A stretch of 64,000 bases of DNA from Halobacillus sp. Marseille-Q1614 (GTDB lineage Bacteria > Bacillota > Bacilli > Bacillales > Halobacillaceae). Made by a program: the position numbers and the translations under genes. Below the pieces are notes generated by a model, which was not told the origin of the DNA, made no database searches, and saw only the letters and a list, made by a program, of their open reading frames with translations. Of the stretch, positions 42,561-51,678 are shown piece after piece; the first letter of the stretch is position 1; each line of letters begins with the position of its first letter. The stretch spans positions 2,232,001-2,296,000 of the forward strand of contig NZ_CADDWH010000001.1 of the NCBI RefSeq assembly GCF_902809865.1, written 5' to 3'.

Positions 42561-42592
42561 AAAACCGAAGACTAAAATCAGCCTTCGGTTTT
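42561..42592 (-). terminator. Terminator overlapping the end of the histidine-kinase gene
   Basis: Minus strand AAAACCGAAG and CTTCGGTTTTTT; the 5' arm is coding sequence and the stop TGA is in the loop. Confidence 0.85.
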
Positions 42593-44458
42593 ATAAGGAA
42601 GCCGGACTGTAACACGAGTACCTTCGCCGACTGTGCTTTCATATAAGATTTTTCCATCGAGGTCATCGATCATCTTTTTCGTAACCATAATCCCTAAACC
42701 GGTTCCCTTTTCTTTTGTCGTATAAAAAGGCTCTCCCAGTTTAGTGAGCTCGTAATCACTTAACCCATGTCCATTATCAATTATAGATAAAACAAGCTCA
42801 TTGGCATTTAAAAGGGCTTCTACTTGAACTTCGCCCTTTTCCCCAAGAGCATCGATGGCATTACTCAATAAGTTGATTAAAATCTGCTTGAGCCTTTTCG
42901 GTTCACTGTAAAAAGGACTTAGTTCTGGATCACACGTATGATACAGCTTTATATTTTTGTTTGCGGAGTCCGGATCCAGAAGCCGGCTGACATAAGTGAT
43001 GATTGATTCTAAATTCACCGTTTCCAGTTGAACAGATGATTTCGGCTTCGACAACATCATAAAGTCCTGAACAATGGATTCAATCCGATTGACTTCGTCC
43101 AGAATAATATCATGATAGCTGTCCCTGAGATCAGGATTGGCCGCACCAATCTGAAGAAAGCCTTTAATGGCTGTGAGCGGGTTCTTAATCTCGTGGGCCA
43201 CGCCTGCTGCCATCTGTGTAATTGTAGAAAGCTGCTGCGATTTTTCCTGCAGCTCGGTCATCTCTTTGAACTTCGTAATATCTTCATCCATACCGATTAC
43301 GAACGTCTGTCCGTTTTCTTTAATAGGGAATCCACGCATGCGGACCCATTTTTTATCACCAGCCGGAGTGGTAATTGAAAACTCGACTTCATGATTCTGC
43401 TCCATCATCAGCTTAGCAGCTTCGTGTACCTCAGGAAGAAATTCATCGTCGATTAAACTAAAAATCAAGGAAGGTTCTTTCATAACTTCTTCCTTATCTA
43501 AACCGTAGATGTCATTGAAAGCCTGACTGATATAAAGCAGCCGGTTTTCCTGAGGATAGCAGATCCAGCAGGCTTCTTTAATGTTTTCAGACAGCAGTGT
43601 AAACCGCTCTCTAACCTCTTCCAAATCTCTCAGCTGCTGGGTGGAACTCGTTACATCCTGAGCTATAATCGTGATGCCCTGCTCACTTGGAACGACAGTA
43701 ACTCCCATTAAAATGTGCGGGTTGTAAACCTCCCCGATAAAGTTCACCGTTTCCTGTGTTTCCATCGCTCTTAAATAGTGTTGAAAAAAGTCGTAATAGT
43801 CATCAATTGGAAAGAGGTCCCATAACTTTTTACGGTAATATTGGGAGATCTGTAAATTAACCATTTTTTCCATCGTCGTATTCGCATAAATTATTTCCCA
43901 ATTTCGATTAAGCATGGCAATGCCGTGTGGAAAATAATCAGAAGCTTGTACAAGCCGCTCTTTCACCTGGGACGTACGGATGGCTTTTGGGTGTGTAGCA
44001 AGCACCTCTGTCTGATGCAGAACCGTCCCATGAGGCAAAGGATTTATCTGGTCATAATTTTCTTTATGTTTATGCTTAAAAACGGGCAGGTAGGGTTTTT
44101 TATATTGTGAGGAAAAAATAAAGGCAATATTGTCATTAGAAAGATGAAGCATCTTGCAATAGTAACGCTTCGTGATATCGGCGGTCTTTACAGAAACGCT
44201 TAATTCTTTTTCGCTCCATTCCGAAGAGTGGTGGATCATACGGTAAATTTCGCCCCGTTCCAGCATTTGAAACAGAGAGAGCCATCTTGACATGTGAAGG
44301 TTTGATTCATCGAGTAAAAGTTCATTTTTCAGTACGTTATTAAGCGTAACGGTCTGGTGATGTACATCTAGAAGACACGCTGGAGTTCCGCTTACACCTA
44401 GGATGTAAAGCATTTCATCGCTATAAACGTGGTCTGAATACCTCTCTTTTATCACCAA
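42578..44458 (-). CDS. PAS-domain sensor histidine kinase, sporulation-kinase-like (orphan)
   Basis: A 626-residue soluble kinase with no membrane helix. An N-terminal sensor-like region (to about 120) is followed by two clear PAS domains at about 165-275 and 280-395, the HisKA box with H422 (GVAHEIKNPLTAIKGF), then the ATP-binding N box (LINLLSNAIDALG), IIDNGHGL and GTGLGIMVTKK. The layout matches KinA/KinE-type kinases that feed the sporulation phosphorelay. No response regulator is nearby. TTG 44458 lies 7 bases after GAGGTC; a GTG 3 bases on is an alternative. Confidence 0.9.
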   Translation of the reverse strand: MVIKERYSDHVYSDEMLYILGVSGTPACLLDVHHQTVTLNNVLKNELLLDESNLHMSRWLSLFQMLERGEIYRMIHHSSEWSEKELSVSVKTADITKRYYCKMLHLSNDNIAFIFSSQYKKPYLPVFKHKHKENYDQINPLPHGTVLHQTEVLATHPKAIRTSQVKERLVQASDYFPHGIAMLNRNWEIIYANTTMEKMVNLQISQYYRKKLWDLFPIDDYYDFFQHYLRAMETQETVNFIGEVYNPHILMGVTVVPSEQGITIIAQDVTSSTQQLRDLEEVRERFTLLSENIKEACWICYPQENRLLYISQAFNDIYGLDKEEVMKEPSLIFSLIDDEFLPEVHEAAKLMMEQNHEVEFSITTPAGDKKWVRMRGFPIKENGQTFVIGMDEDITKFKEMTELQEKSQQLSTITQMAAGVAHEIKNPLTAIKGFLQIGAANPDLRDSYHDIILDEVNRIESIVQDFMMLSKPKSSVQLETVNLESIITYVSRLLDPDSANKNIKLYHTCDPELSPFYSEPKRLKQILINLLSNAIDALGEKGEVQVEALLNANELVLSIIDNGHGLSDYELTKLGEPFYTTKEKGTGLGIMVTKKMIDDLDGKILYESTVGEGTRVTVRLPYKTEG

Positions 44459-44622
44459 TAGTATGACCTCTTTCCTTTAGTACTCAATATTTTCCAACAC
44501 GGTTTTTATTATAAACCATAAAAGCAAAATTTTGAATATTATATTACCATTATACAAATAAAATAATTGTAGAAACAACAGTAGTATTAAAAAGGAATTC
44601 TGTAGAAAGATATAACTCCTTG

Positions 44623-45495
44623 TTAAGCCCCTTCAATGCTCCTCCACAATGTCAGTGACGCATAGCTCCTAAATGGGTCCCATTCCCCACTTAACTTTAC
44701 CATTTCTTCATAGTTTGGCTTCTTATCAAGCCGAAAATATTGCTTCATTGCATTTTGAATTCCTATGTCGGCTTTTGGAAATAAATTTTCTCTTCCTACT
44801 CCAAACATGAGCCAGTTTTCAGCTGTCCACGGACCGATCCCTCTAATCTTTACGAGCTGTTTAATCACTTCTTCATCCGGCTGTTCCGCCAGGTGGTTCA
44901 AATCAACTTCACCTTCTGCTATAAGTTTAGATGTGTCAATGACATACTCTGCTTTCCTTTGACTAAATTGAAGCTCGCGCAGCTGGTCGTAATCAAGGCT
45001 GGCGGCTTTTTCAGGAGAAGGATAAAACCAGACGCCATTTATTTCTGAACCGAACTTCTGAACAAACCTTGTGCTTAACGTATAGGCAAATTTCATATTT
45101 AACTGCTGATGAATAATAACTTTCATTAAGCAGTCATACAAATGAAAATCTTTAACAATTGGTGTCCCATAATGATTGTGAAATAATTTAGCAAGGTTGG
45201 TTTTTTGAAAATGCTGATAAACTTCTTCTAAGTCTCTCCCCCATTGGAAAAGCTCAAAAATGTGTTGAAGAAGAATGTCTCTGTTCTCATTACTTGAGCT
45301 GCTTACTTCAAAGCAGGGGTGTGATGTCGTGCCTAGGGCTTTCACCCGTACAATATGATGCTCATCATTAAGCTTCACGGGAACATCCACCCAGCGCTCT
45401 TCACGATTTAACCGCGTTAAAGGATCCAGCGACCATCGCAGCAGCGTATAATCGAAATCATATTCACGAACGGACGCTATTTCTTCTTTCCACAT
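44623..45495 (-). CDS. DNA-3-methyladenine glycosylase II, AlkA-like (YfjP type)
   Basis: Base-excision repair enzyme of the HhH-GPD superfamily, 290 residues, removing alkylated purines. The helix-hairpin-helix is IRGIGPWTAENWLMFGVGR and the catalytic aspartate is D243 in FPKADIGIQNAM. The N-terminal AlkA-like half carries FDYTLLRWSLDPLTRL. GAGGTG precedes ATG 45495. Lying next to pdaA, it repeats the gene order of the B. subtilis yfjP-yfjS region. Confidence 0.9.
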   Translation of the reverse strand: MWKEEIASVREYDFDYTLLRWSLDPLTRLNREERWVDVPVKLNDEHHIVRVKALGTTSHPCFEVSSSSNENRDILLQHIFELFQWGRDLEEVYQHFQKTNLAKLFHNHYGTPIVKDFHLYDCLMKVIIHQQLNMKFAYTLSTRFVQKFGSEINGVWFYPSPEKAASLDYDQLRELQFSQRKAEYVIDTSKLIAEGEVDLNHLAEQPDEEVIKQLVKIRGIGPWTAENWLMFGVGRENLFPKADIGIQNAMKQYFRLDKKPNYEEMVKLSGEWDPFRSYASLTLWRSIEGA

Positions 45496-45518
45496 AAGTT
45501 CACCTCATTCAATAAAAA

Positions 45519-45550
45519 AGATCTGGCTATTTTATACAATAGCCAGATCT
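45519..45550 (-). terminator. Terminator of pdaA
   Basis: AGATCTGGCTATT and AATAGCCAGATCT, followed on the minus strand by TTTTTTATTG, between pdaA and alkA. Confidence 0.85.
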
Positions 45551-45564
45551 CTATTTTATCAAAC

Positions 45565-46341
45565 TTAAAGGCGGAAAACAGGATAAGGCAGTAATTCTTT
45601 AGACATTAAATCATTAAGACTTCCGAATTGATACCCGCGTTTACGCAGCTCCACAATCATCTGTTCCAACGCTTCAGCATTATCCTCTGACACAGTGTGC
45701 ATTAAAATTACAGCCCCAGGGTGAATTTGCTCAAGAACGTTATTATAAGCGTATTCCCACCCCTTTTGGTTATCTGTCTCCCAGTCTTTAAAGGCAATCG
45801 ACCAAAAGGCATGAGTATACCCAAATTCTTTCGCCCATTTTAAGGACTGCGAGTTGAAAGTACCTCTTGGCGGACGGACGTAAGTCATCGCTTCCTGGTC
45901 GGTTAATTCTTGAACCGCTTCATTTACTTGATCGAGTTCTTTTTTCATCTCTTCTTTAGGTATCTTGGTGAAGTCAGGGTGAGACCATGAATGATTCCCA
46001 ATTAAATGGCCTTCCTTGTTCATTCTTTTTACTAACTCAGGGGCACTGTTAATATAATGCCCAGTTACGAAAAAAGTCGCCGGTACCTGCTGTTCCTTTA
46101 AAACATCAAGCACCTTTCCGGTATACCCCTGCTCATAACCATTATCAAATGTAAAATACACCATTTTATCTCCGGAACGGTCTGCATAAAATCCGTCATA
46201 TTCTTCCACCATAGGACCATAGCGTCCTACGTCAGGAAGTTTACCTTCTTTATTTTTTGAAAATCCCCATCCTTCTGCATGTACGGCTGATGGCGCAGCG
46301 AGCATTGCCGCTAAAAGGATGAGGGCCAGTAATTTTTTCAT
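45565..46341 (-). CDS. pdaA: Delta-lactam-biosynthetic polysaccharide deacetylase PdaA
   Basis: Removes the acetyl group of MurNAc stripped of its peptide, a step in making muramic delta-lactam of spore cortex needed for germination. From ATG 46341 it has 258 residues: signal peptide to about residue 22, then a NodB domain with TFDNGYE at 64-70 (Asn in place of the second Asp, as in PdaA), HSWSH at 117-121, and RPPRGTF and HTVSEDNAEAL further on. The presence of pdaA suggests a spore former. Confidence 0.93.
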   Translation of the reverse strand: MKKLLALILLAAMLAAPSAVHAEGWGFSKNKEGKLPDVGRYGPMVEEYDGFYADRSGDKMVYFTFDNGYEQGYTGKVLDVLKEQQVPATFFVTGHYINSAPELVKRMNKEGHLIGNHSWSHPDFTKIPKEEMKKELDQVNEAVQELTDQEAMTYVRPPRGTFNSQSLKWAKEFGYTHAFWSIAFKDWETDNQKGWEYAYNNVLEQIHPGAVILMHTVSEDNAEALEQMIVELRKRGYQFGSLNDLMSKELLPYPVFRL

Positions 46342-46397
46342 GTAGGTCACCCACTTTTTCTTTAGTATGTGTGGGTTGATTTCTTACTATTATAAAA

Positions 46398-46424
46398 GAC
46401 GAACGGGAATAATACCCATTCGCC
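46398..46424 (-). terminator. Terminator of the antiporter gene
   Basis: Minus strand GGCGAATGGG and CCCGTTCGTC around a short AT loop, followed by TTTTA. Confidence 0.75.
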
Positions 46425-46431
46425 TTTTTAA

Positions 46432-47748
46432 TTAAAGTATGAGAGCTGCTGCCCATCCAAAGATAAATAGCGGAATATTAAAATGGATAAATGTCGGTAC
46501 ACACGTATCCCAAATGTGATTGTGTCTTCCATCGGCATTCAATCCGGATGTCGGCCCTAACGTACTATCAGAAGCAGGAGAACCGGCATCACCAAGCGCT
46601 CCGGCCGTTCCAATTAAAGCAGCTGTGGCTAATGGAGAGAAGCCTGCACCGATACAAATCGGAACAAATAATGCTGCGATAATAGGAATTGTGGCAAATG
46701 AAGATCCAATCCCCATAGTAACGATCAGTCCAACTAACAGCAGTACAAAGGCGATCAGCATCTGATTATCTCCAAGGAACTGAGAACTTACATCTACTAA
46801 AGAAGAAACTGATTCCGTTGCCGTCAGCACATTCGCATATCCACTTGCAATCAGCATAACGAACGCAATCGTTCCCATCATCGCAATACCATCACTGACT
46901 ACTTTATCGCCTTGTTTAAAAGGGACAATTCTAAACGCAAACATTATGATCAGTCCGGCTAAAGCCGCAAGAACCAATTCTTCGTAAAATGCCTGGATAA
47001 ATAAAGTAACGATAATAGCAAGAATCGTAAAGACATGTTTTTTTGTGAATTTAATTGATTGAAGATCTTCAGACCTTAGTTGGAAATCTAATTCGTGTGA
47101 AGCCTGAGCTTCATTAGGGTCTTTTTTCTTTTTATATGTGATAAAAACAGCAATTAACAGCCCGACAATCATTCCAGAACCCGGAATAAGCAGAGACTGG
47201 GCAATCTGACTGATTCCCAAAGATACACCATTCGCTTCCATTGCCTCTTGGATTGTTTGATGAAAGATAAGCCCAAAACCTGCAGGGATCATTACATAGG
47301 GCGCTTTCAAGCCAAAAGTTAAAGCAGTCGCTACAGCTCTGCGGTCAAGCTTCATTCGATCAAATAAATGCAATAACGGAGGAATTAATATTGGGATAAA
47401 AGCAATATGAACGGGTACCACGTTTTGAGATAAACTGGCTACCCCGGCGATTACTAATACTGTGAATGTGCGTTTATCTTTAAATACTTTTAGCAGTCTC
47501 CCGACTAATATACTCGTAATTCCTGAATACGTAATAGCCACAGCGAAGGCTCCAAGCAAAATATAACTTAACGCTACACTCGCCTGGTTTCCCATACCGT
47601 CAACGATCAGCTGTAAAGAACCAATAAGGGATTCTCCGCTCATCACGCCTGCTGTTAAACCAGCAGCTAATATAGCAATAATGACATTTACACGCAATAA
47701 ACTTAAAACAGTCAGCACAAGGACTGACACTATAACAGCTAGTGCCAT
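46432..47748 (-). CDS. NhaC/YuiF-type Na+/H+ antiporter or amino-acid transporter
   Basis: A 438-residue membrane protein with about 11-12 helices. Conserved regions are AITYSGITSILVGRLLK, SLSQNVVPVHIAFIPILIPPLL, LKAPYVMIPAGFGLIFHQTI and the C-terminal GDAGSPASDSTLGPTSGLNADGRHNH-type stretch of the YuiF family. Members are annotated as Na+/H+ antiporters or as amino-acid (histidine) carriers; sequence alone does not decide. AAAGGAGATC precedes ATG 47748. Confidence 0.85.
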   Translation of the reverse strand: MALAVIVSVLVLTVLSLLRVNVIIAILAAGLTAGVMSGESLIGSLQLIVDGMGNQASVALSYILLGAFAVAITYSGITSILVGRLLKVFKDKRTFTVLVIAGVASLSQNVVPVHIAFIPILIPPLLHLFDRMKLDRRAVATALTFGLKAPYVMIPAGFGLIFHQTIQEAMEANGVSLGISQIAQSLLIPGSGMIVGLLIAVFITYKKKKDPNEAQASHELDFQLRSEDLQSIKFTKKHVFTILAIIVTLFIQAFYEELVLAALAGLIIMFAFRIVPFKQGDKVVSDGIAMMGTIAFVMLIASGYANVLTATESVSSLVDVSSQFLGDNQMLIAFVLLLVGLIVTMGIGSSFATIPIIAALFVPICIGAGFSPLATAALIGTAGALGDAGSPASDSTLGPTSGLNADGRHNHIWDTCVPTFIHFNIPLFIFGWAAALIL

Positions 47749-47849
47749 GACACGATCTCCTTTCTAGTTTCTTTTCTTCATTAGCGATTTACCATAATAA
47801 AGGACGAGGGTAAAAAATGCAACCCTCATATAGAAATGAGAGCAGCTTT

Positions 47850-47996
47850 TTATAGCTTCTTCTCTAGATCTTCCAGCATTCTAATTAATGCATCTATATC
47901 CTCAAGGGAGGTTTGTTCAGGATCCATTTCTTCAATTCTGCTCATAAAATCCGTCAATCTCAGCTTCAGTTCAGTCATTTTTTCATCTTGTGACAC
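47850..47996 (-). CDS. SE1561-family small protein
   Basis: A 48-residue gene easily missed. It starts at GTG 47996 with AAAGGAG 9 bases upstream and ends with TAA at 47850. The product, MSQDEKMTELKLRLTDFMSR then IEEMDPEQTSLEDIDALIRM and LEDLEKKL, is a charged, helical (leucine-zipper-like) protein that resembles the SE1561 family of staphylococci and bacilli. Function unknown. Confidence 0.78.
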   Translation of the reverse strand: MSQDEKMTELKLRLTDFMSRIEEMDPEQTSLEDIDALIRMLEDLEKKL

Positions 47997-48101
47997 AGGC
48001 AAACTCCTTTTTCAATTGATTGCACCTTGCCTATCATAGTACATGTCTCCTGTTCTGTCCACCACTGAACGCGTTCTCCACTAATTACCAAATAGAAGGG
48101 T

Positions 48102-48215
48102 ACGGGGAGCGAATACTTTTTCGCTTTTTGCACGAGCTTACTCGAGAAACTTTAGCTGCCGGGTCTCGGGTCCGCCCGTTTATTATGCAGAATTCTCGCG
48201 GTATTCGCTCCCCGT
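48102..48215. repeat. Intergenic foldback element
   Basis: ACGGGGAGCGAATAC (48102-48116) and GTATTCGCTCCCCGT (48201-48215) are perfectly complementary, with 84 bases between. The middle (GGGTCTCGG, CGCCCGTTT, GCAG) matches the repeat near 59428-59490 loosely. No gene is seen between 47997 and 48314. Confidence 0.75.
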
Positions 48216-48314
48216 GCCGCCACGTTTTAAACCGCGGTTCCCCTAAGGGTATTGAAACATTAAAAAAGCGCGGAAGAATTCGGGCTTACCGCTCAAATTC
48301 AATAGCGCCTTTTC

Positions 48315-49103
48315 TTAATTTAATTCATAGGAGAAGCTGACATGATCCTGAACAGGAATCCAGGCTCCCACGTTCTGCCTTGTTACATTTTTAATCTCAA
48401 GCATTTTCTTCGAACCTTTAAGTTTGATGTAAACATCTCCAAAAGCTACCTCTCCCTTTTCATTAAGGGCCGGAGCGTATGCTTTCAGATGACCGATTTT
48501 ATTAACTGGAACCGAGTATTTATTCTGCTGGGTAGTTCCTCTTCCAATCACGGCTTCATAAGAAAGGGGAAGGTTGGAATGACTTTGGGCTTCGAGTAAG
48601 ATAAGCCTCATCATCTGCTCACTTTCTTCAGCCTTTGTGGTAAGACCACCATTGACGGTCTTTTCTTCCTTCTGCTCATAACTCATCTCTTCGGTTTTCT
48701 GTCCACCTTGGTTATTGAGCTCATTCGTATTAATCTGCTGATATTCCCAGTTGACGTTGCTTTCTTTGGACTCATAGGATAGAGGCCAGCGGCCAAGAAA
48801 GATTTCACCTCGATAACCGATAGCAAGCGGTGAAGGTTTAATCGTTGTTTCATTTAACATTTCAATAAGCTCAGGATTTACGACAGGAACCTCTGATTTA
48901 TTGATGAGTTCCCCCGTAAGTTCTTCGGCTTCAAGAATTTCCTGTTGGTCTGTTGAATTAGGGTACGTATTGTCTTTTGAGATATTCAACACGTGGCTCG
49001 GTATCTCAGATTGGCCTTCTTTCTCTTTAGCCCCAATTTGAAAAGGCAGAGAAAGAGAGATAAAACCAATAAGTACAATAAGTCCTAAATATTTTATTCT
49101 CAT
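48315..49103 (-). CDS. yfkD: YfkD-like exported protein
   Basis: A 262-residue secreted or membrane-anchored protein of the YfkD family. From ATG 49103 (AGGTGGTCC upstream) residues 2-25 are a signal peptide (YLGLIVLIGFISLSLPFQIGA). The mature part contains PSHVLNISKDNTYPNSTDQQ, GYRGEIFLGRWPLSYESKESNVNWEYQQINTNELNNQGG-type blocks (read across several segments) and ends in a beta-rich region. Function unknown. Its position near pdaA and yfkF recalls B. subtilis. Confidence 0.85.
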   Translation of the reverse strand: MRIKYLGLIVLIGFISLSLPFQIGAKEKEGQSEIPSHVLNISKDNTYPNSTDQQEILEAEELTGELINKSEVPVVNPELIEMLNETTIKPSPLAIGYRGEIFLGRWPLSYESKESNVNWEYQQINTNELNNQGGQKTEEMSYEQKEEKTVNGGLTTKAEESEQMMRLILLEAQSHSNLPLSYEAVIGRGTTQQNKYSVPVNKIGHLKAYAPALNEKGEVAFGDVYIKLKGSKKMLEIKNVTRQNVGAWIPVQDHVSFSYELN

Positions 49104-49161
49104 GGCGGGGACCACCTTTCTTTTTTCTTTTATCATGTGAAAAATGACCCCCGCCTATTCG

Positions 49162-49776
49162 TTAAGATGAAATGAGACGATTCATCACTCGTTCGGCTTT
49201 CGGATTGAAAAATTGTATAAATGGACCAATAAAAAGAAGAATAATGATTGTACCGATTCCTATAGGTCCGCCCATTAAAAGCGCAATAATTAAAGCAAAC
49301 GATTCTGTCAAAGTTTTAGATACGGTAAGGCTTAAGCCGAATCTTTTCTGCAAAGCTACCATGAAATTATCGATAGGATTTAAGGAAAATTCAGGCTGTA
49401 GATACAAAGCTACACCGATGGCAATTACACAAATACCAAGCAATAGTATGAAACCCTGGTAAAACCAGCCAATAATCTCCATATCAGCTAAAGCGATCAT
49501 CATCCAGAAGTCGACCATTTTACCAACAATTACTATTGTGATAACGGCGAGTAAGTCCGGTTTTTCTTTTGCTATAAACGCATTGGATACAATGAGCATT
49601 CCACCAATAATGATGACCCAGTTACCTATGGTCAAGCCGATTTTCTCCGTCAAGCCGACATTCAAGGCATCCCATGCACCGGCGCCCAAATCGGCATTGA
49701 TGGTTAAAGTAATTCCTAATGAAATGATAATAAGGCCAATGATATAAAACGAACCTCTAATGAACCATTTTTTCAA
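49162..49776 (-). CDS. YczE/YyaS-type membrane protein
   Basis: A 204-residue integral membrane protein with five helices, starting FYIIGLIIISLGITLTINADLGAGAWDALNVGLTE, the typical YczE/YyaS/YitT N-terminus. PEFSLNPIDNFMVALQKRFGLSLTVSKTLTE is the middle motif. The family has unknown function (YczE affects Sfp-dependent synthesis in B. subtilis). Confidence 0.85.
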   Translation of the reverse strand: MKKWFIRGSFYIIGLIIISLGITLTINADLGAGAWDALNVGLTEKIGLTIGNWVIIIGGMLIVSNAFIAKEKPDLLAVITIVIVGKMVDFWMMIALADMEIIGWFYQGFILLLGICVIAIGVALYLQPEFSLNPIDNFMVALQKRFGLSLTVSKTLTESFALIIALLMGGPIGIGTIIILLFIGPFIQFFNPKAERVMNRLISS

Positions 49777-49917
49777 TTGTGCACCTTCTCTTCTGTTTAT
49801 TCTTAAGTGAGAATGTTAAAGGTTTATAAAAAAAGTAATTCCTTATTCTTCGTTAACGGAACTCACTTTTGCGACTAGTCGTTTGGATTAAATATAACGT
49901 TTACATAGCGAACAAAA

Positions 49918-49953
49918 AAAAGAGCGCTCTCCTGATTCCAGGACGAGGCTCTT
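49918..49953 (-). terminator. Terminator of the OsmC-family gene
   Basis: Minus strand AAAGAGC and GCTCTTT with inner CCTG/CAGG, followed by a long T-run. Confidence 0.8.
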
Positions 49954-49959
49954 TTTATT

Positions 49960-50352
49960 TTACTTCGATAATTCGATAGACTCAAGGGTTTCTTCTACTT
50001 TTATACTATAGAGTACCGATTGAACCATGGAACAGTTTTTCTTAGAAATCTCCAGGTTTTTAAGCAGCTTGTCTTGATTCAGGCGATAACCTTTAACAAC
50101 GAAATGAAGGTTGATTCGAGTGATCCGGTTCGCTTCTTCCGGATTTCTCTCAATATCAGCGGACACCTTAATGTCTTCATAATTAATTCTCTGCTTGTCC
50201 AGGATTTTCCGATAAACCCCCAGGCTGCAGCCGGCGACTGAGGCAACCATCAGCTGAAAAGGTCTGAAGCCATATGTCTCATCTCCGGAAATTTCTAATT
50301 CTCCATATTCAAAGGATGTACGGATTCCGCCTTCTTTCAGGTAAAAGTCCAT
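49960..50352 (-). CDS. OsmC-family peroxiredoxin-like protein
   Basis: A 130-residue member of the OsmC/Ohr superfamily, thiol peroxidases acting on organic peroxides. The two redox cysteines are C42 (SVAGCSLGVYRKIL) and C107 (SKKNCSMVQSVL). The short N-terminus is typical of the YhfA-like branch rather than OhrA. GGAGGAGG precedes ATG 50352. Single gene. Confidence 0.86.
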   Translation of the reverse strand: MDFYLKEGGIRTSFEYGELEISGDETYGFRPFQLMVASVAGCSLGVYRKILDKQRINYEDIKVSADIERNPEEANRITRINLHFVVKGYRLNQDKLLKNLEISKKNCSMVQSVLYSIKVEETLESIELSK

Positions 50353-50481
50353 TTATAATCCTCCTCCTTTTTCTTAGTCCCATATTAGTATAGTAACCTA
50401 ATTTCACGTATCGATAAAATGTAGTTGCCCTTTAAAAAGGAAATCGTATAGGATTAAAAAGTATGATGTCTTTTCAGGGGG

Positions 50482-51660
50482 GTGTTTTTAATAGTATCAA
50501 ATAGAACGCGTTTTTGGATACTTATCGGTCTTGTTACGATCTCAGGATTCTCCCAGGGGATGCTGCTTCCTTTGCTTGCTGTTATTTTAGAGCAGAACGG
50601 TGTTTCATCATCGGTAAACGGACTTCATGCCGCTGCTTTATACATAGGTATTTTAATTTCATCGCCATTTATGGAAAAACCTCTGCAAAAGTTCGGCTAT
50701 AAACCCGTCATTATGTTTGGAGGCATATTAGTGATTGTTTCCTTGGCACTTTTTCCAGTTTGGCAGTCCCTGTGGTTCTGGTTCATTCTCCGCATGACGA
50801 TCGGGATTGGCGACCAGATTCTGCATTTCGGAACCCAGACATGGATAACGGCTACCGCCCATGAAAAATCACGCGGCAAAAGCATCGCTTACTACGGGCT
50901 TTTCTTTAGCGTTGGCTTTACATTAGGGCCGCTGATGACCAACCTTTTATCGATTAGTATTTACCTGCCGTTTATTATTTCAGCTGTCATCAGCTTAGCT
51001 GTCTGGATGACAATGTGGTTTGTACGCAATCAGATGCCGCCACAGGAGCATCAAACTGCTTATGGCACGAGTTCTATCAAAAGGTTCGGCCTGGCGATCA
51101 AGCTTGGATGGGCTGCCTTCCTGCCTCCATTAACCTACGGGTTTCTGGAAGCAACGCTGCATGCTACTTTTCCGATCTATGGATTAAGGATCGGGCACGA
51201 CGTTAATACGCTGTCGCTTATCATTCCATCGTTTGCGGCTGCCAGCCTGCTGTCTCAGATTCCTTTAGGATCGCTGAGCGACCGATATGGAAGAAAAATT
51301 GTCATTACTACAGTAATAGCCGGTGGAATTGCTGCCTTTACGTTAGCCGGCATTTTTGAAAGCTCAACAGCTGGACTGTTTATTACATTTGCAATCGGCG
51401 GTTTCTTTGTCGGTTCACTGTTTTCGCTCGGAATTACCTATATGACTGATCTCCTGCCAAAAGAGCTCCTTCCAGCGGGTAATATTCTCTGCGGCATGTC
51501 CTTTAGTATCGGAAGTATTGGAGGACCGTCGATTACAGGGATTTTTATTGACGTATTTGAAGGGATCTCTTTCTTTTATCTCATAGTCGTTACGTTAGTT
51601 ATTGTTTTTCTCGGTGTTGCACTAAAACCGGCACCACAAAAAGCTGCCTCTTCCGCATGA
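50482..51660 (+). CDS. Major facilitator superfamily transporter, YfkF-like
   Basis: A twelve-helix MFS exporter-like protein of about 392 residues. The MFS motif A in the second half is PLGSLSDRYGRKIVI, and the region GIGDQILHFGTQTWITATAHEKSRGKS is motif-B/C-like. The GTG at 50482 touches the AGGGGGG run that should be its ribosome-binding site; ATA at 50491 has perfect spacing (8 bases), so the real start is unusual or the GTG is used poorly. The substrate is unknown. The stop codon lies inside the terminator stem loop. Confidence 0.85.
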   Translation: MFLIVSNRTRFWILIGLVTISGFSQGMLLPLLAVILEQNGVSSSVNGLHAAALYIGILISSPFMEKPLQKFGYKPVIMFGGILVIVSLALFPVWQSLWFWFILRMTIGIGDQILHFGTQTWITATAHEKSRGKSIAYYGLFFSVGFTLGPLMTNLLSISIYLPFIISAVISLAVWMTMWFVRNQMPPQEHQTAYGTSSIKRFGLAIKLGWAAFLPPLTYGFLEATLHATFPIYGLRIGHDVNTLSLIIPSFAAASLLSQIPLGSLSDRYGRKIVITTVIAGGIAAFTLAGIFESSTAGLFITFAIGGFFVGSLFSLGITYMTDLLPKELLPAGNILCGMSFSIGSIGGPSITGIFIDVFEGISFFYLIVVTLVIVFLGVALKPAPQKAASSA

Positions 51661-51675
51661 GAAGGGCAGCTTTTT
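51641..51675. terminator. Bidirectional terminator, MFS / znuA
   Basis: AAGCTGCC and GGCAGCTT around a 16-base loop, followed by TTTTTG; it includes the MFS stop codon and lies 3 bases past the end of znuA on the other strand. Confidence 0.8.
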
Positions 51676-51678
51676 GCT

